DNA of 64,000 nucleotides from Klebsormidium nitens (GCA_000708835.1 DF237226.1:49956-113955), one strand, 5' to 3'; shown: positions 37,201 through 48,452, counted from the first letter of the stretch. Notes: generated by a model from the sequence alone, not told the origin. Translations and numbers: made by a program.

Positions 37201-40200
37201 AAACTCTGAGACCCTGAAACCCCTAAAATCCATGAAGTCCGGCCACCGCGAGCCAGCAGGAATCGCCGACATAAGCCCACCAGGGCATAAGAGCATGCTA
37301 GAGCGCACAGAAAACTGAACGGGCGCGGCGTCAACGCTCACCCGCCTAAGTGCCCAAGCAACCAACAACTATGCACTTTGAACCTTCAAAAACTCGAGCA
37401 CGGCTTCATGATCCGAGAAGAAACGCGCATTCCAGTGATCGCTCTGCAGGGCGCGTGCGCACCTCGTAGAAGCGCGCGAGCAGCTGCACGACGGTGCTCT
37501 TGCCGGCGCCGCTCTCGCCCACGAGCGCCGTGACGGTGCCGCGCACCAGTGTCAGCGTCACGCCCTTGAGAACCGCCGCCTCGGGCCGCTGCGGGTACGT
37601 GAAGTGCACGTCTGCGAAGACATTCAGAACTGTAAGCGTTACGGATAAGACAGGTTACCACCCGGGGAGCAGTGGGACTGGTTTGGGGTTTGGGTGGAAT
37701 GTGGATGCGGAAAGGTCATATCCAGGGCAAAAAAACCTGTTCTTCGGTTGGAAGACTACAGTGCCAATTGGAGAAGTCGTCGTGTGCAGCAAGGCAGATG
37801 CGGAGATATGAAACGTCTGACGAAACGAGGGGCGCCGGTCCCAAAAGCACGATGCAACATAATCGCGAAGTCTCCTGTTAAAAAGGTTACACGAGCACGC
37901 ACCAACATGACAAACAGGGTTAAAGTGTTAAAGTGTGCCGCGGCTAAAAGTGTGCCCAGAAGCTATTGGTCCGCTAGTGCGCTGTGCGGGCGGCCAGACA
38001 TGTGAGGGCCAATGTAAACATGCGAGCCGAAAAGTCACGGAAGCCAGATTGACGCCAAACAAGCGACTTTTACCAACGTTCCACCGAAGATACTTAGAAG
38101 GCAATCTAACGCTGATCAGAGCCGACATATGCAGTCCGAAGGAACCAACTGGCATCCGGTGCTCCTCTTCTACCCCTCACAAACTTCGATCAACCCTGCG
38201 ACTAGCGTCCGGTCATGCACCGTTTTGAACTCCGGAACCAGACGGCTATAGAGGTACTGCAGCCCGCTCAGCGGCCCCGGCGCTCGCAATCGATTTCATA
38301 AAAGGTGAAAAAATCGCCTAAGAAATCATTGACTTGAACCGTGCTGGAAGGGGTGGAGTCATATGGCCACTCCAAACTCCCAGACTAACTTCAGAGGAAA
38401 ACAGGGCAGGTAAACTACCTCATCAGGATTCTAGCTGAAATGGGACATCTCTCTCGGGAATAGAGTGCCCGCTTACCCTCCAGCCTAACGTCGCCGCTCC
38501 ACGCCGCCTCGCACGCCCCCCGCACTGACACCCCGTTCGTGCTGGCCGCCGCCCGTCCGTCGGTACCTAGCACCGCCGGCAGCACTTCCGGCACTCCGAT
38601 GTCCTTGCGCCGGTCCCCACAGTCTCGCAACTCGCCACGCGCCTCCCTGCGTAAACAGCTCTCCGTGTCAAGCTTGCAATCTGGGTTTCAAGTCTTGGAG
38701 CATGGTTCTTGGATTGGACGTAGGGCTTGCGACCCCATAGGAGGTGCTCTCTCTCCTCAAGAACTTTCGGAGCGAAACGTTCTTCAGTCCTGCTCCCAAC
38801 AACACCTAACCGGTACACGTTACAACGATGAACGCTCAACCTTATGATCGACGATGGATGACATCGGACGGCTGAAGATGGTGGACCAAAACTTTAGTAG
38901 TGGGGTGGCAAGTTTGACACAGCATATCGCGGCAACACGCCGGGGTGCAACCTTTCGAAGCCGCCCTTCACGGAGCACGTCCCCCGAGCCTCTAGTCTGC
39001 CAGAAGCGTCCTTTGCGCAGGCGTCCTTTGCGCAGGCATCCGGTTCTCGAAACAAGCGGCCCGCGAGATTGCAAAAAGTCTCCTCCTAGCTTGCAGCACA
39101 CGCATCTACTCTAAGAGCGGGATGAAAGGGATTCATTGTTAGAAGCAAGGCAGGACCGCCGTTGGAAGGAGTGACGTGGCGATATTTGAGGTTCATAACC
39201 CCGGATCAGGCCGAGAAGGCCCCTTGAAAACCCATGTCGCTGACTTCAACAGCACTTCCAACGTAGGAACAACAAATACCGAACCAATACCGTTTCTCCT
39301 TATCCCGGCACTGTAGGCGAGCCAAGCTAAGACCCGGGCGCGTACTGACCTGTCCAATCCGACCGCAAGCGCGGCATCGGGACGGCCCTGTCGGCCGACG
39401 TTGTTGATGCGCTCGACTGCGGCAAGGGCGGTGCGGATGTCGGCCAGCGTGTTGACGAGGCCTTGGACCGCAAAGGTGAGGGTAAACGTGTACCCAATGA
39501 ACGCCACCATAGTGCCAACTGGGAGCCGGCCCTGTAAAGCATATTTTCAGTGTCATAAGTATCAAGCCGTTTAAACAATCTTGTTAAGCTCGGGAAACGG
39601 ATAGGGTTAGCTTGGGGGCTAGGCTGAGATTGGGTGCAAAAGTAAAAGTGGACGATTTTCAACAAACGCCAGCATGGTCGCCCCCGGGAGCCGGCCCTGC
39701 AAAGATGGTTCTTTGAGTCAGATACAAACAAGCCAAGAAAGCACTAAGGGACCAACACTAGCACCTTAACCTAAAAATGATCTGCTCTGCACCATTAACC
39801 ACCCCAAAAAACCCCCCACTAATCCCAGGGGAGCCGGGAGTATCCAGCGGACCATATCAAGAGCGTTCAGTCCGGTTCATTGTTCGACTGATTGACAACG
39901 AAGCAAGTACGATACCTTGTCCGGCATTGCCGGAAACAATACCATTGTCTAAATCGACAAAAGCGCTCCGTCGTGCCTGGCATTTACCCCACCAGTGCAG
40001 CATACTTATTTAAGAAGAGCGGTTCCTGTAAGCTAAATTTTCTGACGGTAACATACTTGCATAACGCAAGTTTATTTTCTGCGGGAATGTCACCACATTG
40101 CAGTCCTCACCGCCTTGACCTCGGCCCCCCCAACAACGTAGAGCACGAAAAGGGAAACATAGATCGCGATGCGCGTCCACGACTCGTTGAGGCTCTTGGC

Positions 40201-43200
40201 CACCCCGAGGCGCTCCCCGGCGCCCCGGCTGCCCGACACCTGCTCGTCGAACTGCCGGATTTGCCGCCGCTCCCCGCCAAACGACCGCACCTGTCGAAGC
40301 ATAATTCAAGCGTTCAGGGGTTTCAGGTTTAATAGGTTTAGGGTTTGCCATCCAAGGGGCGGCCCCGCGCTATGGCTGCCTGACATCTGCTCGTCGAACA
40401 CGCGGATTTCCCGCCGCTCCCCCCCGAACGACCGCACCTGCCAGGGGTTCAGAGCTTTTGAGGTTTGCCATCCCAAGGGGCAACCCCGTGCTACGGCTGC
40501 CTATAAACCTGCTCGTCAAACACGCAGATCTCGCGCCGCTCCTCACTGAACGACCGCACCTGCAGAATTGTATTGGAAGTCTTAGGGGTTCAGGGGTTTG
40601 AGTTAGCCATCCCAAGGCGCGGCCCCGCGCCATGGCTGCCTACAGACGTGCTCGTCGAAGATGCGGATCTGCCGCCGCTCCCTGCCAAACGACCGGACCT
40701 GCCAAGCACAGTTCAAGGGTTTTGGGTTTTGGGGGTTCAAGATTTTTAGCGTTTGGCCCCCCGGAGCACTCTTCTACGCCCCGACTGCCTGACGCACGCT
40801 CGTCGAAGACGCGGATCTGCCGCCGCCAAACGACCGGACCTGCCAAGTAGAGTTCAAAGTTTTATGATTATCAGGAATTGCCACCCTAAGATGTTCCCCG
40901 CGCCACGGATGTCTACAGACCTGCTCGTCAAGAGGCGCAGGTCTGCCACCGCTCCTTGCCGAACGACCGGACCTGCCGACGTTCTAGAAAGTTAGTATGT
41001 TAAGGATTTAGAAACGTAGGATTTGAAATTTCTAACATAGGCTACGGAGTGACAAACGCGCGAGAGTCGTAAGACGAGTCCCGCTTGAAACAGCGTACTG
41101 GGAATAGCGAAGGTGCTATCATCAGCCTCTCTCACTCAAGCGCATGCAAGCGCGAATGCTTTTGGGGTCGGCAGACCAAGTGAAGGACACAACAGTGGAG
41201 CATCCAACGCTGGAGGTTTTGACCGGACTGCAGCGACCGGACTCGAAGTATCTACATCAGCTTGCCCCAGTGGGTGCAGGTAGGAGGGAGCAGATTCGTT
41301 CAAAAAGATCCTTATTTGCACGGACGAAGGAGGTAATTTCAGAAACGAATCAAGCACTGAGCAAGCCCATAATCCTGCCGCACTAGCAACGGCTACCTAA
41401 TCGCTCGTGTAGCCCATTCCAAGTCTCAGGTCCGTGTTAGACAGACCGCGGCGGCATCGAAGACTCCACAGTGAATAAAAAGCGTTTGCTTCCCTGAAGA
41501 TTCTTCAGATTACTGATTTCTAGCTTCGTTTCTTGTTTCCTGTTCCCGCAGACGTTAGATGGTAAGCTGCGGTCCGGAACTAGGCAACTTTCGAAACGCA
41601 CAACACATCCCGAAACGAGAGACCGGACTGGCTGCAACAGCAGTGCGTGCAACCAGCCAACTGGATGGTGAGGAAGGTCTCGCTGCTCGCCTCTGGTTAG
41701 AAAGGTCGCTTGTGAAGATGACGTAAAGTCTCGACTCTGCGATTACAAATAGCTGACGGATCCTCCTCGCAGAACCGGAAAGAGGGACCGGATCAGGCAC
41801 GCTGCCATGCGTGCGACTCACCGTTCGAATCGCGGAGAAGGTCTCGCTGGCCGCCTCCCCAAGCCGCCCCTGCGACACCCCAAAGTCCTTGAAAGCGGGG
41901 GTTGTCGTGCGCTTGTAAATGGCTGCAGAAAGAATCGAATTCAGTAAAAGTGGCTGCAGAAGAATCGAGTTCAGTAAAAAGAAGCTGTCAGAAAGAGGCA
42001 CTCAAAGGATCCGCTTGGTCCGGATCGCCAATGACGTGGCCATGTAAGAAAGCTGCCCGTCTTGATCAGCAAGGGAGAGGCCACACGATTTCGTTCGGCA
42101 GCGGGAGAAGCGAAGGGGAAGAAAAGCATCTTGGGAGCGCGACATGGTACTAAAATGGAAAGTGCTTCTAGCTGCTGGCATCTAATACAATCCGGCTTCT
42201 AAATGCCAATCCACAATGCTGATTTTGCCGTGCATATAGCACAGGAAGGATCCGGCTGCTTCCAGGCTGGGTGATTATACTCAAATCTGCTTTTTCGACC
42301 AGTAGCAGAGCTATAACCGTGTTTAAGGTCTGATTTCTCTTTGAATCGGGGCATTGGACACATCATCAGCTTCTACCCAGCCCGCAACCGACCCTGGTTA
42401 ATCACAAGAACGCGATTATCTCCCCTGTGCCGATCTACACGCTGGTGAAGAGGCTGGCCACCACGGGCACGGGCCCCTGTGAGTCTGGACGCCGAAGTAT
42501 CAAACAGCTTCTAACCAGCCCGTAACCGACGATGGTCAACCGCCGAAACCCGGTTCTCTCACATGCGCCATTTGACACACTGGTGATACGGATGGCTAGC
42601 ACAGGCGCGAGGTGCGGGACGATTCCAAGTAATGAAAGGGTTCCTAATCAACCCGTAACCGGCCCTGGTTAACCGCTGGTTGTCTCACCTGCGCCGATTG
42701 ACACGCTGGTGATGAGGATGGCTAGGACGGGTGCGAGACGTGGGGCGAGTCTGAAGAGGATGACGAACGTGCCCAGAACTTCGGACACGGAGCGGAACCC
42801 TCGGTCGCGTGACACATTGTCCAGGACCACCGAGCGCAGCGCAGCCAGCTCCGTGGTTACCAGATTGGTCAGCTCACTAACCCGGAACCGGTCAAAGAAC
42901 TCGACCTGCAAAAAGAGAGGCGAGTGAAAGGCACTCTTGAAATCGGACATTGACAATGATGATGAAAATAAGTAACGCCACATAAGAACAGCTAGAAGTC
43001 TGGAGGAGCAAAGTAATTTCAGAAGATAGAACATGGGATCAGAAAGTTCGAGAATTGATTCACCAGCCGATCGACTCAACCAAAAAAGACCTGTTGAAAC
43101 AACCAGTCTTTAAGTCTCGCTGGAAAGGCGATTGCCTGTCAAAATTGAAGCCAAGACCCGCATGCCGATACTGACAACCCCACTCCGACCTAACCAAAAC

Positions 43201-45396
43201 CGTCTCTTCTGATGATCAAACTTCATCCGATGCCGCACGCACCCGTCTCAATGTTCTCAGCAGCAATTGGGACGGGAGTGACTTGGTCTCTTTATCTTCG
43301 ATGAGTACTGGCAGCTCTAGCTTCGACTCACAGCAGCTTGGACCAAAACGGCAGGAACCCTGGGCAGCTCAACTAGACTACGTAACCCAAGAAAAACACG
43401 CTCTCTGCACCCGCCGTCCACCCTAACCCCCTCAATAACCCCATTTGTCTCCCGCGCAGGCATCAGTGCTATGCTGACCTTTCCAGTAGTCATCCTTGTT
43501 GCAAGCTGCTGTTGGTGAAAACGAGGGTCAACCGAAGTGCGACGAGAGGGGTCCATACCTTTTGCATGAGCAGGCGCGAGTACACGTGGGAGCGCAACGA
43601 GGCCGTGACCTTCTCCCACATGGTGGTCATGCTCGTGATGTACACAACAGTCGCCAATGGCTGCGGCGCAAGAGGAGCCAAGCGGGGGAGATGAGCGATT
43701 GAGGAGAAAATACAGTGCTTTTTTTCCCCCTCGAAAACTGCTCGATTGAAAGTGTTTACATATACAGTCATCGGAGCTCGACTAAAAGTGTTTACATGTA
43801 CAGTCAATCGGAGCTCCTGGAGGAACAGATTGTAAAGACCAATCGAATGCTTTCGGAGCAACAAGCCGAAGCCAATCCTATATTGGAAAAACACTCTCCC
43901 TCGGGTTCACAGCTTGTAGAATTAGAGGTCATTCGAAGTCAAGAAGTTAAAGACAAGACAGCTTACTGACGGAAAGTGTACAGAAGCAAATTCCTTCATC
44001 TGTTGCTTCGAAATCCACTTGTGGTGCATTGACTAAGCGATGAACTCATCCAAAAGCTATCAAAATCAAGACCATGGACAGACATCAACTGCTTTTTTCA
44101 CGGGAAGGAAAATGATAGCTTAGACTGTTCTAAGACTTTTGGCTGCTGACTGACCTCTTGATCTATGTCACGTCAAAATCTTCAATCTGCAGTCAGGCGC
44201 AGTTAGGCACGACATGCTTATTCGTATTAGAATTCCTTAGAATATACCCCAATGTTTACCCAACCAAGATGTCTCGTCCGTTCCAGTTCCTGTCCTTACC
44301 TCAACAGCATAGAGTAGCCCCAGCTTCCAGAGCAGATCTGAAAGCGGCCCCGGACGAATGCCCACCAGCGTCTCAAAGAATTTGCCTGCGATGAATTGGG
44401 TAGTAAACATCAAAAGGCAGCAGAAGCCTCTACCTGCCTCTGGTCGCACAAGAAATTGGCCTCAGTCTTTGATCAATCAAACACCCAGAAAGTTTGACAA
44501 GGACTCTTGAGTTACGGGTTGAACTCTTAGAATGTCCAGACACTTTTCACCATAAGCGAGGCTCCGAAATCTTTGACTCTGTGGAAGCCATCAAGAGAGA
44601 CTCTTAGGTAAATGATTCCCCACTTGCCAAACCAGGCCAGACAACCTCCCCAACAGAACGCACGACCACCACCGCCATCGTGAAGATCGTTGTTTGTGTG
44701 ATGCATGTAGTGGTGCAACACAAAAGCATCCGCTCGTATCCCGTCTGTTTATATAACTCAAACCGAGCCCCTGGAAACCTGTCAGCATATTGCCCTCACC
44801 TAATGAACAATGTGAAGTGTGATGCATGTAGTGGTGATAGAAGCATCCACGCTTCAGTCCTGTCTGCTTGCATCGCTAAAACGAGCCCTCAAAAAACAAC
44901 AAGCGCCCTCACCCGAGAACTGTGGCATGCTGAGAGTGCATACGGTCCCCCCCGCCACCGCAAGCGCCGCCGCCGCGACCCTCAGCTTGTGCTGGCCAAT
45001 CAGACGCGCCACAAGCTGCCACGTCACCAGCGGCTCTTCTAACGACTTGGGCGTCGCGAACCCGGCGGTCGGATCTGCTGCTGCTAGCCGCGCCTCCTCC
45101 GACGGGCCCTCATGAGGCTCAGCGACGGGCGCCGAAACGTATGCCGCTCGACAGGGACGGCTTCTCCGCTGAGATGCCCGGCTTCGGAGCCCATCAGAAG
45201 GGAGCGCCGGAAAAAAGTCGGCGCTTTTGAGCGGTCGTTGTGGGCGGTTCTGAGCTGAAGCGGCTGGGCGCGGTCGAGCGTGTCGCTGCATGCGGCATGA
45301 CAGGCACACGGCATCGCCTTGCTGGCGCTGCCATCCCCTCTGTGCGATGGGCGCGGAAGGCAGCGCCGCGGCAGAGCGGGTCAAGGTGGCCGCCAT
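34248..45396 (-). CDS. Half-size ABC transporter, ABCB (TAP-like) subfamily, probably plastid envelope; 749 residues, 13 exons
   Basis: Exons, all in phase: 45396-44913, 44385-44300, 43660-43559, 42905-42689, 41922-41822, 40290-40111, 39531-39350, 38646-38477, 37611-37463, 36684-36575, 35949-35726, 34900-34830, 34421-34248 (TGA). The start at 45396 has a strong context (GCCATGG); an ATG three codons upstream is possible. Residues 1 to about 100 are rich in Ala, Ser and Arg with few acids, like a chloroplast transit peptide. The membrane domain spans about 130-445. The nucleotide-binding domain has Walker [10 protein letters not shown] (539-547), Q-loop Gln587, signature LSGGQ (645-649), Walker B ILVLDE (665-670) and H-loop His701, so it should be active. 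One nucleotide-binding domain per chain means it works as a dimer. Layout and size match plant ABCB26/TAP1-type plastid transporters, whose substrate is unsettled. Exon 8 (residues 451-507) is a poorly conserved linker. Confidence 0.9.
39501..39705. repeat. Second copy of the exon 7 acceptor junction in the ABC gene
   Basis: The exon 7 start and its acceptor (39501-39539) recur at 39667-39705 in the upstream intron. The shared core on the plus strand is GGGAGCCGGCCCTG followed by (C/T)AAAG. On the minus strand the copy keeps a good CTTTGCAG acceptor and could open a reading frame similar to the real one (GRLPGATM versus GRLPVGTM). Confidence 0.75.
40228..40977. repeat. Six tandem copies (one used, five degenerate) of the ABC exon 6 acceptor junction
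   Basis: The acceptor of exon 6 and its first roughly 60 coding bases (the region encoding [18 protein letters not shown]) repeat with a period of about 120-150 bp. Copies end near 40290 (the real one), 40441, 40563, 40702, 40844 and 40977. Each keeps the minus-strand junction CAGGTGCGGTCG or CAGGTCCGGTCG and the following GGGAGCGGCGGCA-like bases. Much of the spacer is repeated too (the GGCGGCCCCGCGC and ATGGCTGCCT segments). The degenerate copies have base changes and small gaps but retain a plausible 3' splice site. Confidence 0.85.
41921..41981. repeat. 31-bp tandem duplication across the ABC exon 5 acceptor
   Basis: GGCTGCAGAAAGAATCGAAT with the trailing TCAGTAAAAGT (41921-41951) is repeated almost exactly at 41952-41981. 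On the minus strand this places two polypyrimidine-CTGCAG acceptors about 30 bp apart. The downstream one is in frame with exon 5. Confidence 0.8.
42378..42750. repeat. Three degenerate copies of the ABC exon 4 donor junction
   Basis: The last roughly 60 coding bases of exon 4 and the start of its intron (42648-42750) recur at about 42515-42625 and 42378-42480. The shared plus-strand landmarks are CCCG(T/C)AACCG followed by CCTGGTTAA-like bases, then TG(C/T)GCC and GA(T/C)(T/A)CACGCTGGTGA. The middle copy has GCAT|GTGAGA in place of the real GCAG|GTGAGA donor, and the far copy has GGGAGA, so the donor decays with distance. Confidence 0.75.
43745..43816. repeat. Short tandem repeat in ABC intron 2
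   Basis: Two copies of about 35 bp share AAAGTGTTTACAT(A/G)TACAGT and end in CGGAGCTC. They are near-identical and lie upstream (on the minus strand) of exon 3. No function is apparent. Confidence 0.6.
44695..44918. repeat. Duplicated exon 1 donor junction in the ABC gene
   Basis: The sequence around the exon 1 donor (44815-44918) has a diverged copy at 44695-44806. Both begin with GTGATGCATGTAGTGGTG. Both then run through AAGCATCC, GTC(T)TGT(C)TGCTTG-like bases and CGAGCCC, and end in GCCCTCACC, the reverse complement of a GGTGAGGGC donor. Confidence 0.7.
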
Positions 45397-48216
45397 GGCG
45401 GTCATCTGGATTTCTGAGTGAGGCAGTGCTTACCGGTAGTTTGCATGTATGACGCACCTCCACCCCTGCTACGTCAAGCGCCCTGCACCACCAGAATATT
45501 CAGAGGCCGGACGGTTCTTTCCCAAAAAGTGTAACACTGACAGAACCCTAGCGCTAGGCTGAGAATAGGGTTTCCAGGGTCAGGGTTTGGGGGTTAGGCC
45601 CCAGGGCGTTGGTCGCGGGGTCGCGCGTATCAGTGCGTGACCGCCGCGCCACAGGCGCGCGCGGCGCGCGGAACAGTACTTTTGATTCGGCCGCCGGCCG
45701 GCCGCGCGTGGACTTGAGCGGCTGCGGACACGGTCAGGACGGTTCAGAGCCCGTTCAGAGTCGGAGGGCGACAGTAGAGACCTTGTCCCTCAAGAACCGC
45801 TGCCAGGCTGCCCTCTGATTCATGGTCACTGTAAAAAGTGATTGCTCAAAACGGTCACGTTTTCGGTGATGGTGACACTGGTACAACAGCACAAGACCCG
45901 ATCCGAGACCTGGAACCGCTGTTGCATCAAAGTGGGACTGGAAATCTCCGGGCATTGCTCCGGGGCCCAATACGAGTGTATAATGCTAGTTTTATGCGAT
46001 GTGAAGGCGGTGTAACCATAAAGTGATGGGAAAGTGATGCACAATTAGTGCTCACGCGTGCGGGACAGCGCGCGCCGCCGGCCGCATTGTGCGTCCCGCA
46101 CGAGCCCACGTTGGCCTCAAGTTTTCTCCTCACTCGTTCATCTATACCGTTTTGCTCGGGTGACGATGTGGTCGACTTTTATTGTAGTATACCTACGAGA
46201 ATATGAATATGAGCGGCATGTTTGAATCTTCACAACTAGGCAGTCAAACAGCAGAGCAAACAACAGGGTTCTTGTCTCCTGCCAAGCTTTCAGTGCGTTT
46301 TATAAGTCCCTTGCTTGAAAGGGGTTCTTCACGAGAGCGTCTAATGCTTCAAACCACTTACCTTATTGCATTCCTTGTCGGCCGGCGCACTAAGGTGACA
46401 ATGTTGAGCGCCGGGCCAATGTTCCGTCAAGGCAGTCTGAAAAAATCCGTACCGTGAGAGAGGGTTCACATCATCCCTTCGAGTAGAGTCCGCGGACAGG
46501 AAATTGCCAAGGGGTACGTAGCTTTGACCTGATGTATTGATCCCGAAGATACGTCACGATCGCGTTGCCATCCACACATTAAAGAGTTCGGTTCTTCGAA
46601 ACCGCTCCGCTAACGTCGTCCTTGAGAAAGGTGGGCGCAGCCCTTAAAGGTTTGTGCAGGGCGCGCTTGAAGCCGAAGAGATAACCCGCGAAGAAGAGGG
46701 CGCTGAACTTTTGTATTCATGCCTCTTGTGACACATACCTGCTTGACAAGAGCAATATCGAGTACGGAGTATAAGCGTGTCTTCGGGACTCCATTCGGCC
46801 GCGGAGGAGAAAGACCAGTTTTGAGGCCGGACGGTCCGCCATCGCTCTCTCGGCCAACCCACTCGAACTCTGACGTCGGAAACGGGTTTCGCTCGCGCGC
46901 AGCCTGAAACGTGTCCACTTCACATGGGTTTCTAAAGCCGCTTGTGCCAATACCTGGATAAGGTAGCATAGTAGATAGGTACGCCCGGAGATCAAGCTTT
47001 CCCGTCCAGTCCCGATGCGAGGCGCAAGTTGAAACGGCAGATTGACGCCGGTCTATTTGAGAAAGTTCTTATGTACAGACAGCACAGCTGCTAAAATAGA
47101 GACCGTGTTGGAATTGTGCAAAGTTGGAAAGGCGTTTCAGGGCTTCTATGCGCAATGCTTGCGACCAGTCCGATAAAGGTCGAGAATCGAGAAGGAGCGT
47201 GGAAAAAGATTTTCAACCAGAACTACACAAACTTCCTTCAAAGGTGCTTGACCCAGGTTGATGGTCCGATCTACCAGAGAGGTTTTGTTTGCTTGCAGGG
47301 CCAACTTCGAGTACGTCAGACTGAGCGAGGCCTTATGGTGATGCTTACGTCACTACTACCGACATGTAGTTCGTGCCGAGCCGCATGACAGCTGTCGCTT
47401 CAAAAAGCTGACACCTTGTCTCAATCTCTCTGCTCGATCGGATTGCACTGAATATTTTGGACGCTTGACGGAAATGTTTTGCTCCCCAAGGCCCAGTTTC
47501 GACCAAAACACTGTGGCCTTTCCCTTGCATCCCTTCCCTACCTCGACTCTCCTGTGCAAGCGTCAAAATCTATATAGCGAAGTCCTATTCCACTCGCGGC
47601 CTTGCGGAGTGGAGACATCTTTGCTAACGACGCTGGCACTGCCTCTAAGCCGTTGTTTTTGACAGGTGGCATCACATGGCGCGACATCTTACCGATATAC
47701 TCTGCTCCCTTTGCATCACAAACAACGGCTTGCACTCTAGGTGCCAGCCTGCAATACCACGACCAACGCTTCTCCATATTGAAGCTGATATGCGCTCTGA
47801 CGACGTCATCAATTGGACGTCCGGACTACCAGTGACATGCAAGCAAGTTGCTTGAGAACAAACGACTCGTCAGCTGTGCATGCTAAATCGCTTCTAGCAC
47901 CCGATCGCAAACGTATGTGTCATAGCCTTCTGCAAGCTGTACGTTTGGAGAATGCCTGCAAGGAATGATTCCGGACTCGAAGGTTGTCTGAAGAAACGAC
48001 GGCTGAGCATCTCTCGTATTGGAGTGACTACGAATGCGAGTCCGTTCCGGACCACAGTGGAGGCTAGGAATACGAGGACCTATCAGAAGGAATTCGCCAT
48101 TCAGTCACTTCAAATTCGCTCCGGACTTCGTGCTGATTCGAGCTCGCCGCCGATCGGACTGTCCGCTGGTCTTCAGCGTCCGGCGTCGCGTCGTAAACTG
48201 GATTGCTTTCTCGAAG
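45397..48216. other. Gene-poor region upstream of the ABC transporter
   Basis: I see no protein gene here that I can support. The first few hundred bases should hold the ABC gene's 5' UTR and promoter. The part from 45600 to 46110 is unusually GC-rich, with runs such as GCGCGCGCGGCGCGCGG and the inverted repeat at 46057-46102. Open frames of 60-120 codons on both strands have no recognisable motif. Confidence 0.5.
46057..46102. repeat. Inverted repeat with 10-bp arms
   Basis: CGTGCGGGAC (46057-46066) and its exact reverse complement GTCCCGCACG (46093-46102) flank a 26-bp GC-rich spacer. It could form a hairpin in DNA or RNA or bind a dimeric factor. Confidence 0.6.
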
Positions 48217-48328
48217 CCGTTAGATCTGCCACGTGGCGTCATCGGACGGCTGGACGTTGACGAAGATCCTTGGACCCACAAGGTCTGGTTTGCACGTAAG
48301 ACGCCTTTATATAGCCGAATACAGCCCC
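48217..48328 (+). promoter_or_regulatory. Putative snRNA-type promoter, left locus copy 1
   Basis: In order: a 33-bp module (48217-48249) with CACGTG and ending CATCGGACGG, then CCCACA (48275-48280), then TTTATATAG (48306-48314) exactly 25 bp after CCCACA, then GCCCC (48324-48328). The CCCACA element and its spacing to the TATA box resemble the upstream sequence element (RTCCCACATCG) and TATA arrangement of plant U-snRNA promoters. The same spacing of 25 bp recurs in copy 2. The polymerase type is inference. Confidence 0.6.
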
Positions 48329-48452
48329 ACTCTGCAACGCCAGCTAGGCGTTCAGGGCTGCGGTCCCTGGGTTCTGACTTCCTTACCGGGCTGCGGTCCC
48401 GGTTTTCTGACTTCCCACCGGGCTGCGGTCCCGGTCCAGGCTGCGGTCCTGG
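48329..48452 (+). ncRNA. Putative structured RNA: chain of hairpins with CTGCGGT loops, copy 1
   Basis: About 20 bp after the TATA box, the sequence forms AACGCC-AGCTA-GGCGTT (48336-48352). Four 17-base hairpins follow, each with the identical loop CTGCGGT but different 5-bp stems: CAGGG/CCCTG (48353-48369), CCGGG/CCCGG (48386-48402), CCGGG/CCCGG (48418-48434) and CCAGG/CCTGG (48436-48452). Different but always complementary stems around one fixed loop indicate selection on RNA structure. A TTTT run after the second loop hairpin could be a Pol III stop, but conserved hairpins continue beyond it, so the 3' end is unknown. I do not recognise the RNA as U1-U6, U3, 7SL, RNase P/MRP or tRNA. Confidence 0.6.

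Noticed and set aside
41811-41840. Possible tRNA, from the GTTCGAATC-like string
   Set aside because: It lies on the exon 5 border of the ABC gene and has no acceptor or anticodon stems around it.
48353-48452. CRISPR array suggested by regularly repeated short palindromes
   Set aside because: This is eukaryotic nuclear DNA. The repeats are hairpins with different stems and no unique spacers of constant length, and there are no cas genes.
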